A DNA stretch of 64,000 nucleotides from Aureimonas sp. AU22 (GTDB taxonomy: Bacteria > Pseudomonadota > Alphaproteobacteria > Rhizobiales > Rhizobiaceae): contig NZ_BBWJ01000048.1 in the NCBI RefSeq assembly GCF_001463745.1, positions 1 to 64,000 of the forward strand, given 5' to 3'. Made by a program: the position numbers and the translations under genes. Each line of letters starts with the position of its first letter. Positions within the stretch are counted from its first letter, which is position 1. Positions 37,643 to 45,977 of the stretch are shown one piece after another. The notes under the pieces are model-generated. The model saw only the letters and a list, made by a program, of their open reading frames with translations. It ran no database searches and was not told where the DNA came from.

Positions 37643-38033
37643 CGACGCCGGTGCCGCCGAGCGCGGGTCGTTCCGGCCGCTCTGCTGAACATCGGCTGTT
37701 GTCTCCGCGGAGCGCTGGCGGAACACGACAGTGATCACGCCGACTGCGCTCCCGTGGGATCGGTCATGGCGCAGACCGGGCGACAGGGGCTTCAGCGGTT
37801 CGCTGACGATCCTGCCTTCGGGTCATGGCCCGCAGCATCGGCAGCGAAGGCAGGGGGGCTCTCGTCCGCTCCGACGCACCTCGTCGTTTCGCCGTTGCTT
37901 GCTGCCGGGGTGGGCGGAAGGTCTGGATGCGGGTCGTCTTGAGCAGCGGCTTCGTCGTCATGCAGGTCGCCTGAGCGATCGTTGCAAACGTCGCTGACGA
38001 TCATCCCCGCTCTTGTCTATGCGAATTGGCCGG
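37643..38033. other. 391-base region without a convincing gene
   Basis: Several short frames exist on both strands but none has a good ribosome-binding site, family motif or sensible composition. GCTGACGATC occurs twice, near 37802 and 37993. It follows two tRNA genes in a sparsely coded stretch. Confidence 0.4.
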
Positions 38034-38240
38034 TCAGCACATGGCCACGCGCAGGACAACTTCGCCTTCGGCGGAGCGACGCGCGGGCGCGTGGACCACG
38101 CTGCGCACGGCGCCCCTGCGCGGAGCGCCGCTTCCCGGGCGCACGATGATCTGATCGCCGACCCTGGGCACCATTCGGAACCGATAGACGCTTCGCTCCA
38201 CCATTTCGCTATCGACGAGAAGCTCAACCATGCACTGCAC
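38034..38240 (-). CDS. Small beta-rich protein, unknown
   Basis: A 68-residue protein. VELLVDSEMVERSVYRFRMVPRVGDQIIV, followed by RGAVRSVVHAPARR and EGEVVLRVAMC, has the alternating pattern of a small five-stranded beta-barrel, as in short conserved alphaproteobacterial proteins with a VPRVGDxI motif. It has no signal peptide. Composition differs clearly from the surrounding non-coding frames. Function unknown. Confidence 0.6.
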   Translation of the reverse strand: MQCMVELLVDSEMVERSVYRFRMVPRVGDQIIVRPGSGAPRRGAVRSVVHAPARRSAEGEVVLRVAMC

Positions 38241-38659
38241 TTCACCAACTCCCGCGATTGTCTTGCGCGATAAACGATAGGTCGAAGGTTGTGTTGCCTT
38301 GCGCTTCCGCAGAAGGTTTCCAACGCGTGAAAGCTTGTCGATGCCTTTGATCGATCGTGACCTTCAGACCCACCGCAGTCGTAGTGCGTTTCGGTGACGA
38401 CGGCAGCCGTTGAGACGACCGGGGATCTGCAGGGCCGGAAAGGCCAAGGGCGACGTCGGCACCGTTACGTCCTCCCGTTCGCGCCTCGTCCTACCGGCGC
38501 GTCGCAAGCATGCCGGGCAACTGTCCGATGCGCGTGCCTCTGCATCGCGGGGGAACGAATGGCCGGTCGAAAGCCCCGAGTGCCGCTGAAACGGACGCGA
38601 CGCCCACGGCGCGTCCTGGAGGGATGGTGATGCGCGGCGCCGCCGGTGCGGCCATTCGC
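38241..38659. other. 419-base region without a convincing gene
   Basis: It lies between the small beta-rich protein gene and the 3' end of the LysR gene. Short frames on both strands lack protein-like character. No repeat, tRNA or terminator was recognised. Confidence 0.4.
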
Positions 38660-39571
38660 TCAAGTTCCCATCGGATCGCGCGCGACCTGGGTTGTGATCC
38701 ACTGGACGAATGCTTGCACGATGGGTTCCGAAGCCCGCCCATCGGACACGACGATGTAGTAGGCCGTGTCGGTCTCGGCGATCGGATGCTCCCCTTCGAG
38801 CATGACGAGACGCCCCTGCCCGACCTCGCGCTCGATCAGGTAGGCCGGCAGGAGGGAGGCACCGAGGCCGGCCAGCGCCGCCTCGATCATCAGGGCGAAC
38901 TGATCGAAACGATGCCCGTGAAACCCGCGCGTCGGATCCCGTCCGTTCGTGCCGAGCCAGGCCGACCACTGGGCGGGGCGCGATTCCAGATGCAGCAGCG
39001 GCGTTTGGTCCGACAGGACACGCCCCGATCCCGCGAGTTCGGGCGTCGCGACCGGGATCACCGTCTCGGCGCAGAGGTAGCTGCAGGTCGCCCCGGGCCA
39101 GGTGGGCTTGCCATGATGCACCGCCAGATCGACGCCGGCTTCCCCCATGTCGAAGGCCTCGGCGCGCGACAGGACCGTTGCCTGCAGGCCCGGATGCAGT
39201 GCCAGGAAGCTGGGAAGGCGCGGCATCAGCCAACGGCTGCCGAAGGTCGGCAGCGTCGCGATCGTCAGATGGCCGGTGACGTCCCGTGAGCTGGCCGCAC
39301 GCAAGGTGAGATCGGCGACGCCGGCGAGGATGCGCTCGGCTTCGGGCAGGAGACGCTGGCCGGTGCTCGATACAACGACACGCTGGCGCACGCGCTCGAA
39401 CAGGGCGACGCCGAGTTGGGTCTCCAGGTCGCGTATCTGCCGGCTGACCGCGCTCTGCGTCAGATTGAGTTCCACCGCCGCGCGGGTGAAGCTGCCATGG
39501 CGCGCCGCCGCTTCGAACGCTTGGAGCGCGGACAGCTCCGGCATCAGGCTGCGGCTCAGCTTCATTCCCAT
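38660..39571 (-). CDS. LysR-family regulator, GcvA-like
   Basis: A 303-residue LTTR: N-terminal HTH (LQAFEAAARHGSFTRAAVELNLTQSAVSRQIRDLE) and a C-terminal periplasmic-binding-like effector domain. The form LPTFGSRWLMPRLPSFLALHPGL and the GVDLAVHHG motif are typical of the GcvA/AmpR subgroup. No divergent gene lies directly upstream; the next gene is the co-oriented XRE-cupin regulator. The target is unknown. An alternative start lies two codons downstream. Confidence 0.9.
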   Translation of the reverse strand: MGMKLSRSLMPELSALQAFEAAARHGSFTRAAVELNLTQSAVSRQIRDLETQLGVALFERVRQRVVVSSTGQRLLPEAERILAGVADLTLRAASSRDVTGHLTIATLPTFGSRWLMPRLPSFLALHPGLQATVLSRAEAFDMGEAGVDLAVHHGKPTWPGATCSYLCAETVIPVATPELAGSGRVLSDQTPLLHLESRPAQWSAWLGTNGRDPTRGFHGHRFDQFALMIEAALAGLGASLLPAYLIEREVGQGRLVMLEGEHPIAETDTAYYIVVSDGRASEPIVQAFVQWITTQVARDPMGT

Positions 39572-39749
39572 CTCGCATCAAGTCGATTGGCGATAGCGGA
39601 TCTAGGCGCTCATCCCGTCGACGATCAAGGGGCCGGACCCTCCACTGGTCCTGCACCGATCATGATGCTCATCTCGCCCAGTCATCGAACCGATGCAGGC
39701 GACGCCTCCGCAGCCGGCACGCTTCCGTCGCCGGTCTCGGCGAAGCCGA

Positions 39750-40361
39750 CTATTCCGCGTAGACCCAGAGCACCACGGCATCCCCCTCGCCTTCCGAGGT
39801 CCAGAGATGACCGGTCGAGGCGTCGTAGTAGATCGAGTCGCCCGCTTCGAGCCGCGTCGGCTCGTAGCTTTGGCTGTGAATCACGAGCGTACCCTCGAGA
39901 ACCATGAGGAAGATCTCGGCCTCGTAACGCGCCCATTCCTCGTAGGCCGAGAGATCGCGTGCGCGCACGCGCGTGCGAATCGGCGTCATGCGGCGGTTCT
40001 TCAGATCGCTGCACAGAACCGCGTTGTCGCAGGCACCGGTCGCCGTGCCCTTCGCCTCGCCGGCTCGCGACAGGCTTCGGCGCGCCATGCCCGCGCGCTG
40101 ACGCGGCGATTCCAGAAGCTGGCTGAGCGAGAGATCCATCCCGTGGGCGATCTTGGTGAGCGTCGTGACGGTGGGAGAAAGCTCGTGGCGCTCGATCTTG
40201 GACAAAGTCGAGAAGGCGACGCCCGTGTGCGCCGCCGCCTGCTGAAGGGTCCAGCCCCGGTCGGCCCGCAGCTGCGCGATGCGCGCCCCGACATCGATCG
40301 AACCCACCGGCGCGGGACCGGACGGTTGCGGCGAGCGCGAGGCAGCGATGTCGAAATCCAT
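39750..40361 (-). CDS. XRE-cupin transcriptional regulator
   Basis: A 203-residue protein: an HTH_3 domain (IGARIAQLRADRGWTLQ-type, residues 23-80, with TGVAFSTLSKIERHELSPTV) joined to a C-terminal cupin_2 domain (about 125-203; RLEAGDSIYYDASTGHLW). Such regulators sense small acids or amino-acid catabolites. The start MDFDIAAS at 40361 was preferred over a longer frame crossing the divergent promoter. It is divergent from the DapA-like gene, its likely target. Confidence 0.9.
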   Translation of the reverse strand: MDFDIAASRSPQPSGPAPVGSIDVGARIAQLRADRGWTLQQAAAHTGVAFSTLSKIERHELSPTVTTLTKIAHGMDLSLSQLLESPRQRAGMARRSLSRAGEAKGTATGACDNAVLCSDLKNRRMTPIRTRVRARDLSAYEEWARYEAEIFLMVLEGTLVIHSQSYEPTRLEAGDSIYYDASTGHLWTSEGEGDAVVLWVYAE

Positions 40362-40500
40362 GGGCCGGCCGCCTCGACGATGGGGACGATATGCTCCGCA
40401 AATTGCCACGACCGCGCCCCGCTGCACAATCATGCCATTGATTTTCGTATTCGACAATTTGTAGTCTCTCGCGACAACGGGCGAACGACAGGACCCCTCC
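40362..40500. promoter_or_regulatory. Divergent promoter region, XRE-cupin / DapA-like
   Basis: An AT-rich core lies at 40425-40470 in otherwise GC-rich DNA. CAAATTG (40399-40405) and its reverse complement CAATTTG (40455-40461) flank it and could be half-sites for the XRE-cupin regulator. No clear -10 was assigned. Confidence 0.35.
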
Positions 40501-41427
40501 ATGCGCGCTAACGACCTTCACGGCATCCTACCGGCTCTTCCGACACCGCTGCGATCCGACGGACGGCCGGACCTCGCTGCGCTCGGCGCTCTGGTGGAGC
40601 GCAACCTCGCCGCCGGTGTCGGGGGGCTCGTGCCGATGGGCGGAACCGGCGAATACACCGCGCTGTCCCCCGAGGACCGGGTCGCCGTGGTCCGCCGCAC
40701 GGTCGAGGTCGCCAAGGGAGCGGTGCCCGTCCTGCCGGGCGTCCTGTCCCCTGGCTTTGCGGAAGCCGTGGCGACCGGCGAGGCCTTCCGCGAAGCCGGT
40801 GCGGCCGGGCTCATGCTGGTGACGCCGTTCTACGTGATCCCGAGCCAGGATGGCGTCCTGGAATACATGCGGGCCTACCGCCGGAGCGTCGACCTGCCGC
40901 TCATCTACTACGACATTCCCGCCCGCACCGGCTTCAAGACGGCGACGGCGACGCTCGCCACGCTGGCGCGCGAGGACACCGTCATCGGCGTCAAGGTCTG
41001 CAACACCGACGCGCACTACTTCAACTGTCTGTTCCAAGCGGTCGAGGACCGCATCTCGCTCCTGTCGGGCGACGACATGCTTTACGCCATCCATGCGATG
41101 CACGGCGCGCGCGGTGGCGTCCTTGCGAGCGCACCGCTCCTTCCCGATTACTGGATGCGGATCCACGAGACCCTCGCGGACGGACGTTTCGCCGAAGGCA
41201 TCGCATTGCACCGGCGGCTGCTTCCGGTCTTCGAAGCGCTCTTCAACGAGACCAATCCGGGGCCGTTGAAGGCGATGCTCGCTGCCCTCGGCTGCCCCGT
41301 GGGCGAGGTCGCCCTGCCCCTCCTTCCGCCGAACGGCGAGACGCGGGCCCTGATGGATCGTGCGCTGGGCGTCATCCGCACCGATGCCATGACCGCCCCT
41401 CGCGACCAGGCGCTCGCCTTCGCCTGA
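40501..41427 (+). CDS. DapA-family aldolase/lyase
   Basis: A 308-residue class I aldolase of the dihydrodipicolinate synthase/N-acetylneuraminate lyase superfamily. Motifs: GGTGEYTAL (variant of GTTGE), the catalytic Tyr in LIYYDIPARTGF and the Schiff-base Lys in VIGVKVCNTDAHYF. It is unlikely to be the biosynthetic DapA, given its solitary regulator-linked position. Catabolic members act on 2-oxo acids. Pyruvate release would feed central metabolism, but the substrate is unknown. Confidence 0.85.
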   Translation: MRANDLHGILPALPTPLRSDGRPDLAALGALVERNLAAGVGGLVPMGGTGEYTALSPEDRVAVVRRTVEVAKGAVPVLPGVLSPGFAEAVATGEAFREAGAAGLMLVTPFYVIPSQDGVLEYMRAYRRSVDLPLIYYDIPARTGFKTATATLATLAREDTVIGVKVCNTDAHYFNCLFQAVEDRISLLSGDDMLYAIHAMHGARGGVLASAPLLPDYWMRIHETLADGRFAEGIALHRRLLPVFEALFNETNPGPLKAMLAALGCPVGEVALPLLPPNGETRALMDRALGVIRTDAMTAPRDQALAFA

Positions 41428-41534
41428 GGCGACGGTCGCCTCAGTTCTCGAAACTCGCGATCAAGGCGTTCGAGAAGAACAGGGTGTCGGCCAGGAGGGG
41501 TGCACTCCGCTCCTCGCCGACATCCCCTCGCAAG

Positions 41535-41558
41535 AAGGCCCGGCGTGATCCGGGCCTT
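41535..41558 (+). terminator. Terminator between the convergent aldolase and FAD dehydrogenase genes
   Basis: AAGGCCCGG (41535-41543) pairs perfectly with CCGGGCCTT (41550-41558), followed by TCGCTTT. It could act in both directions. Confidence 0.8.
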
Positions 41559-41572
41559 TCGCTTTGGTGTCT

Positions 41573-43003
41573 CTAGAGAACGGTGCCGGGATTCATGCGC
41601 TGGCCGGGGTCGATGACGCCCCGGATCGCGCGCATCAGCTCGAGCCGGACCGGATCGCCGCGCTGCGCCAGTTCGCCCTTGAGCTTGCGTCCGATTCCGT
41701 GCTCGGCCGAGAAGGTTCCGTTCAGAGCCTCCACCTCGTCATGGACGATCCGCATCACCTGTGCCGTCACCGCCTTCGGATCGGCGAAGGCGTCCCATTC
41801 GGCGTGCGTGAAGTGAACGATGAAGTGCACGTTCCCGTCGCCAACATGCGAGACGATCAGAATGTTGGCGCCGGGATGGGCCGCGCGCACGCCTTCGCTG
41901 CAGGCCTCGATCATCCGGGGAACCAGCGAGGGCCGGACGGCGACGTCGTGCGAGAGCGAATGGCCGTGGATCTTGTTCGCTTCGGAAACGGAGTGCCGGA
42001 TATGCCAGATGTCGCCGCCCTGCGCCTCGCTCTGCGCGACGAAGGCGTCCAACACCGCCCCGTCCTCGAAGCGCTCGGCCAGCCACTCCTCGAGCTGACC
42101 CTGGAGGTCGGCGGCGGCGTCCGAGCTGCCGAGTTCGACCAGCAGCGACCAGTCGGATCGCGTCTCCAGGGGATGCCGCGTGCGCGGAATGTGCCGGAGC
42201 ACCAGTTCGACCTGATTGCGGGACAGAAGCTCGGCCGCCTGGACGGCGGTGTCGAAGCGGTCCTGAAGACCGGTGAGGATCGTGACCGCAGCGTCCAGAT
42301 CGGCCAGCGCGACCCAGGCATGGGCGGAGGCGCGCAGCATCGGGTGCATGCGGATGGCCGCGCCCGTGACGACGCCGAGCGTCCCCTCGGCGCCGACGAA
42401 GAGGTTGCGCAGATCGTAGCCGGTGTTGTCTTTCCGCAAGGCCCGCAGATCGCTGAACACCCGGCCGTTGGGCAGCACCACCTCGATGCCGCAGACGAGT
42501 TCGCGCATCGGGCCGTAGCGCAGGGCGCTGGTGCCACCCGCATTGGTGGACAGGAGCCCGCCGATCTGCGCCGTGCCCTCGCTGCCGAGATTGATCGGCA
42601 CGCGTCGCCCCACCCCTTCCGCGGCGGCATGGACGGCGGCCAGCGCCGCTCCGGCATCCACGATCATCACCCCGGACGGCTTGTCGATCTCGCGGATGCC
42701 CGCCATGCGGCGCAGCGCGAGAACGATCCCGTTGCCGCCCTCCGGCGGCACCGATCCCTGGCACAGGCTGGTATTGCCGCCCTGCGGCACGAGCGAGCGA
42801 CCGCACTCGGCGGCGGCCTTCACCACGCCGGCGACCTCGCTCGTATCGCCGGGAAGCACCACCGCGAGCGCCGTGCCGCGGCTGTAGCCGCGCCAGTCCT
42901 CGAGATACGGCGCCATGTCGGCCTCTTCCGTCAGGACGTTGCGCGCCCCGACGATGCCGCGGAGCCGGGCAAGAACGTCGTCGTCTGCGAGGGAGGCGGT
43001 CAT
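41573..43003 (-). CDS. FAD-linked D-2-hydroxyacid dehydrogenase (GlcD/D-lactate type)
   Basis: A 476-residue flavoprotein: a PCMH-type FAD-binding domain (VVKAAAECGRSLVPQGGNTSL, GLLSTNAGGTSALRYG, NLFVGAEGTLGVVTGA) and a C-terminal FAD-oxidase domain (VSHVGDGNVHFIVHF, SAEHGIGRKLKGEL, GVIDPGQRMNPGTVL). The subgroup oxidises D-lactate, D-2-hydroxyglutarate or related D-2-hydroxy acids. It is the last gene of the run behind an amino-acid-type ABC transporter and an FMN 2-hydroxyacid oxidase. The start MTASLADDD at 43003 was preferred to a longer frame. Confidence 0.88.
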   Translation of the reverse strand: MTASLADDDVLARLRGIVGARNVLTEEADMAPYLEDWRGYSRGTALAVVLPGDTSEVAGVVKAAAECGRSLVPQGGNTSLCQGSVPPEGGNGIVLALRRMAGIREIDKPSGVMIVDAGAALAAVHAAAEGVGRRVPINLGSEGTAQIGGLLSTNAGGTSALRYGPMRELVCGIEVVLPNGRVFSDLRALRKDNTGYDLRNLFVGAEGTLGVVTGAAIRMHPMLRASAHAWVALADLDAAVTILTGLQDRFDTAVQAAELLSRNQVELVLRHIPRTRHPLETRSDWSLLVELGSSDAAADLQGQLEEWLAERFEDGAVLDAFVAQSEAQGGDIWHIRHSVSEANKIHGHSLSHDVAVRPSLVPRMIEACSEGVRAAHPGANILIVSHVGDGNVHFIVHFTHAEWDAFADPKAVTAQVMRIVHDEVEALNGTFSAEHGIGRKLKGELAQRGDPVRLELMRAIRGVIDPGQRMNPGTVL

Positions 43004-43088
43004 GCTGTCTTCCTGTTCTTCGAGCCCGTCGATGCGACGAGGTGGGCGTTTGGGCACACGAGGGTCGGGCGTGTGTTGCCGAGCCGGT

Positions 43089-44246
43089 TCAGCCGATCCA
43101 CTCGCAGGATCGAAGCGCTGCAAGGTTCGGCGCACCGCTGAACGCGAGGAAGCCGCGCAGTTCGTCCGTCAGCTGGTTCAGGATCTCGGCGACGCCCGCT
43201 TGGCCCCCCGCCGCGAGGCCGTAGAGCGGCGCCCGGCCGAGCATCACGGCATCGGCACCGGCCGCCAGAAGCTTGGCGGCGTCCGATCCGCGCCGCACCC
43301 CGCTGTCGGCGAGGAGCGTCGCGGACGGACCGACGGCGTCCCGGATGCGGGAGAGGACGTCCAGTGGCCGGACGGCGCTGTCGTGGTTGCGCCCGCCATG
43401 CGAGGAGACGACGATGCCGTCGCAGCCGGCGTCGAGCGCCGTCTTCGCATCGGCCGGCGAAAGGACGCCCTTCAGAAGCAACCGTCCCTGCCACCGCCGA
43501 CGAAGTTCGCGGACGAAGCCCTCGTCGAGAACCGTATCCAGCGCAAAGCGCGGGTCGGCGATCGCGGCGGTGACGGATTGCGCGGCATGCGTGGGATAGT
43601 GGGCGTAGGAGGGAAGCCCGCCCTGCCGGACGTATCGGCCCATCACGCCGGCGGTCCAGCGGGGGTGGAGCGCGAGATCCAGCGCCAGCGCAGGCGAGGG
43701 TTTCAGCGGAATGCCGAACCCGTTGCGCCGGTTGTGGATCTTCTTCGGGGATGCCGGCGTGTCCACGGTCAGAACGAGCGTGCCCGCACCACAGCGTGCC
43801 ACGCGGTCCAGCAGAGCCCATGTCTCGGCCCGGTCGCGCCAGACATAGAGCTGGAACCAGAGCTCGACGCCGGGCGCACGCTCGGCGATCGCCTCGATCG
43901 CCGTCGACGACTGCGTCGAGACGGTAAACGGAAGGCCGGCTGCGGCGGCCGCTCGGGCGACGAGGACCTCCCCGTCGAACCGCACGAGACCGGCGAGCGC
44001 CGTCGGCGCGATCACCAAGGGCGAGCGCCGCGCCATCCCGAAGCAGAGGGTCGTCATGTCGGGATCGGAGACGGGCTGGAGAACCCGCGGCACGACCCGC
44101 CTGATGTCGAAGCCCTCGCGCAACGCCGTCAGCGCCCGCTCGCCCTCCGTGCCGCGATCGATGTAGTCGAACAGGGCACGCGGCAGGAAGGCGCGCGCGG
44201 CCGTGCGCGCCTCGTCGAAGTCGAGAAACCCGGGCGCACGGCGCAT
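43089..44246 (-). CDS. FMN-dependent alpha-hydroxyacid oxidase/dehydrogenase
   Basis: A 385-residue TIM-barrel flavoenzyme of the L-lactate dehydrogenase/mandelate dehydrogenase family. The catalytic His lies in VVSSHGGRNHDSA. The substrate carboxylate is held by Arg of this motif, and the FMN site includes VLTVDTPASPKK and LADSGVRRGSDAAK. It oxidises L-2-hydroxy acids. Twenty-three bases separate it from the ATPase gene. Together with the next gene, both enantiomers of a hydroxy acid could be oxidised. Confidence 0.9.
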   Translation of the reverse strand: MRRAPGFLDFDEARTAARAFLPRALFDYIDRGTEGERALTALREGFDIRRVVPRVLQPVSDPDMTTLCFGMARRSPLVIAPTALAGLVRFDGEVLVARAAAAAGLPFTVSTQSSTAIEAIAERAPGVELWFQLYVWRDRAETWALLDRVARCGAGTLVLTVDTPASPKKIHNRRNGFGIPLKPSPALALDLALHPRWTAGVMGRYVRQGGLPSYAHYPTHAAQSVTAAIADPRFALDTVLDEGFVRELRRRWQGRLLLKGVLSPADAKTALDAGCDGIVVSSHGGRNHDSAVRPLDVLSRIRDAVGPSATLLADSGVRRGSDAAKLLAAGADAVMLGRAPLYGLAAGGQAGVAEILNQLTDELRGFLAFSGAPNLAALRSCEWIG

Positions 44247-44269
44247 GGATCGGTGCCCGTCCCGCGCCG

Positions 44270-45013
44270 TCAGTGCTCGACGCGCGACAGGAAGCTGCGC
44301 AGCCGATCGGTCTGGGGCTGGCGCAGGACCTCGTTCGGCACGCCCGTCTCGACGACGACCCCGCCTTCCATGAAGATCACCTTGGAGGCGACGTTGCGAG
44401 CGAAGCCCATCTCGTGCGTCACCACGATCATCGTCGTGCCGTCTTGCGCGAGCCCCTGCATGACCTCGAGGACCTCGCCCACGAGTTCGGGGTCGAGCGC
44501 CGACGTCGGCTCGTCGAACAGCATGACCTGCGGATCGAGCGCGAGCGCCCGCGCGATCGCCACGCGCTGCGCCTGCCCGCCGGAGATCTGCGAGGGATAG
44601 AGATCCGCCTTGTCGGTCAGCCCGACACGCTGGAGCAGCCGATTGGCGGTCTCGTGCGCCTCGGCCTTCGACTTCAGTCCGTTGAGATAGGGACCGGAGG
44701 CGACGTTCTGCAGCACCGTCATGTGCGGAAAGAGATTGAAGTTCTGGAAGACCATGCCGGTCTTAGACCGGAACTCGGCCTTCCGGCGCTCGGGAAGCTT
44801 CGTCGTCGGCGTGAAGGCGAGGCGGTTGCCCGCGATCTCGATTTCGCCTGCCGAGGGCTGTTCCAAAAGGTTGAGGCAGCGAAGAAGGGTCGACTTGCCG
44901 CAGCCGGACGGACCGATGAGGACGGCGACCTGCCCCTGCTGGATCTCGATGTCGATGCCCTGAAGGACTTCGCGCTCGCCGAACGACTTGCGGAGCTGAT
45001 GGGTGCTGATCAC
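44270..45013 (-). CDS. Polar amino-acid-type ABC transporter ATP-binding protein
   Basis: A 247-residue ATPase of the GlnQ/HisP type: Walker A IGPSGCGKST, Q-loop MVFQNFNLFPHMTV, signature ISGGQAQRVAIARAL (Ile replaces Leu in LSGGQ), Walker B VMLFDEPTSALD and VTHEMGFA. It is seven bases from the permease gene on the same strand. Confidence 0.95.
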   Translation of the reverse strand: MISTHQLRKSFGEREVLQGIDIEIQQGQVAVLIGPSGCGKSTLLRCLNLLEQPSAGEIEIAGNRLAFTPTTKLPERRKAEFRSKTGMVFQNFNLFPHMTVLQNVASGPYLNGLKSKAEAHETANRLLQRVGLTDKADLYPSQISGGQAQRVAIARALALDPQVMLFDEPTSALDPELVGEVLEVMQGLAQDGTTMIVVTHEMGFARNVASKVIFMEGGVVVETGVPNEVLRQPQTDRLRSFLSRVEH

Positions 45014-45020
45014 GCCGGCC

Positions 45021-45668
45021 TCAGTGCTTGAGTTCGAAACGGTTCGCCAGAAGCGTCACCGGTGTCAGGATCACGAGGTACAGGAGCGCCGCGAACGTAT
45101 AGACCTCGAGCGGGCGGAACGTGGACATCGTGAGCGCGCCGGCCGCGTACATGATGTCGGGCATCGCGACGACCGAAAGAAGCGACGTGTTCTTGAGCTG
45201 CAGGATCGCCTGGCTGACGATCGGCGGGATCATTCGCCGCGTCGCCTGCGGCAGGATGATGTGGCGCATCTTCGTCGCATAGGAGAAGCCGAGAACGGTG
45301 GAGGCCTCCCATTGCCCCTTCTCGATCGAGATCACGCCGGCGCGGAAGATCTCGGCCGCGAAGGCCGCCATGTAGAGGGTGAGACCGAGGCCCGCCGCGA
45401 ACCAGTCGGGCATGGTGAAGCCGGTCATCATCGGCAGGGCGTAGAAGAACCAGACGATCTGGACGAGGAGCGGCGTGCAGCGGAAGACGTGGATGTAGAT
45501 CCGCACGATCATCGCCAGAACGGGGATCCGGGAGACGAGGACGAGACCCAGAACCACGCCGAGCGCCAACCCGACCACCGACGTCACCGCGGCGTATGCG
45601 ATGGTCACGCCCATCGCCTGCAGCCAGAGCTGCGGATCCAGAACCACCGACCAGTCGAACTCGTACAT
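45021..45668 (-). CDS. Polar amino-acid-type ABC transporter permease
   Basis: A 215-residue HisM/GlnP-type permease with about five helices: VRIYIHVFRCTPLLVQIVWFFYALP and the EAA loop GQWEASTVLGFSYATKMRHIILPQA. The start MYEFDWSVVLDPQLW at 45668 was chosen over a longer non-membrane extension. Only one permease gene is present, so it may form a homodimer or pair with a subunit encoded elsewhere. Confidence 0.93.
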   Translation of the reverse strand: MYEFDWSVVLDPQLWLQAMGVTIAYAAVTSVVGLALGVVLGLVLVSRIPVLAMIVRIYIHVFRCTPLLVQIVWFFYALPMMTGFTMPDWFAAGLGLTLYMAAFAAEIFRAGVISIEKGQWEASTVLGFSYATKMRHIILPQATRRMIPPIVSQAILQLKNTSLLSVVAMPDIMYAAGALTMSTFRPLEVYTFAALLYLVILTPVTLLANRFELKH

Positions 45669-45977
45669 GGGGCCTCCGTCGCGGGCCGGCCGGCGATGCG
45701 GCGGCTGCCATGGCTCACGCGAGGGCGGAACCAACCGTTTGCCGAAGTCTAAGCAAAGCCTCGCCAGAAAATCCAGCTTACGATCACGACTTCCGGCAAA
45801 TACGCCAACTTTTTCGCTGTTTTATCGTAATGCGATGAAATATCATTATCTGAGGCGTTTTTTCGTACTGCGCCTCACCATTTACGATTGTTGCGTGCTC
45901 ACTCATGTGGAACGATGCCTGTCATTGCAGCGTCATCTGCATCTGCCCAATCGCCCATCAGCCATCGGAGACACGCC
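45669..45977. promoter_or_regulatory. Divergent intergenic region, permease / solute-binding protein
   Basis: About 310 bases, unusually AT-rich at 45800-45880. It contains ATCG-TAATG-CGAT (45824-45836) and CGATGAAAT (45833-45841); the latter 9-mer recurs at 49234-49242 before the IclR gene. Promoters for both transporter transcripts must lie here. A long leader precedes the binding-protein gene. Confidence 0.45.

Noticed and set aside
37764-38004. Two overlapping minus-strand frames of 65-70 codons
   Set aside because: Low-complexity, no ribosome-binding site, no family signal.
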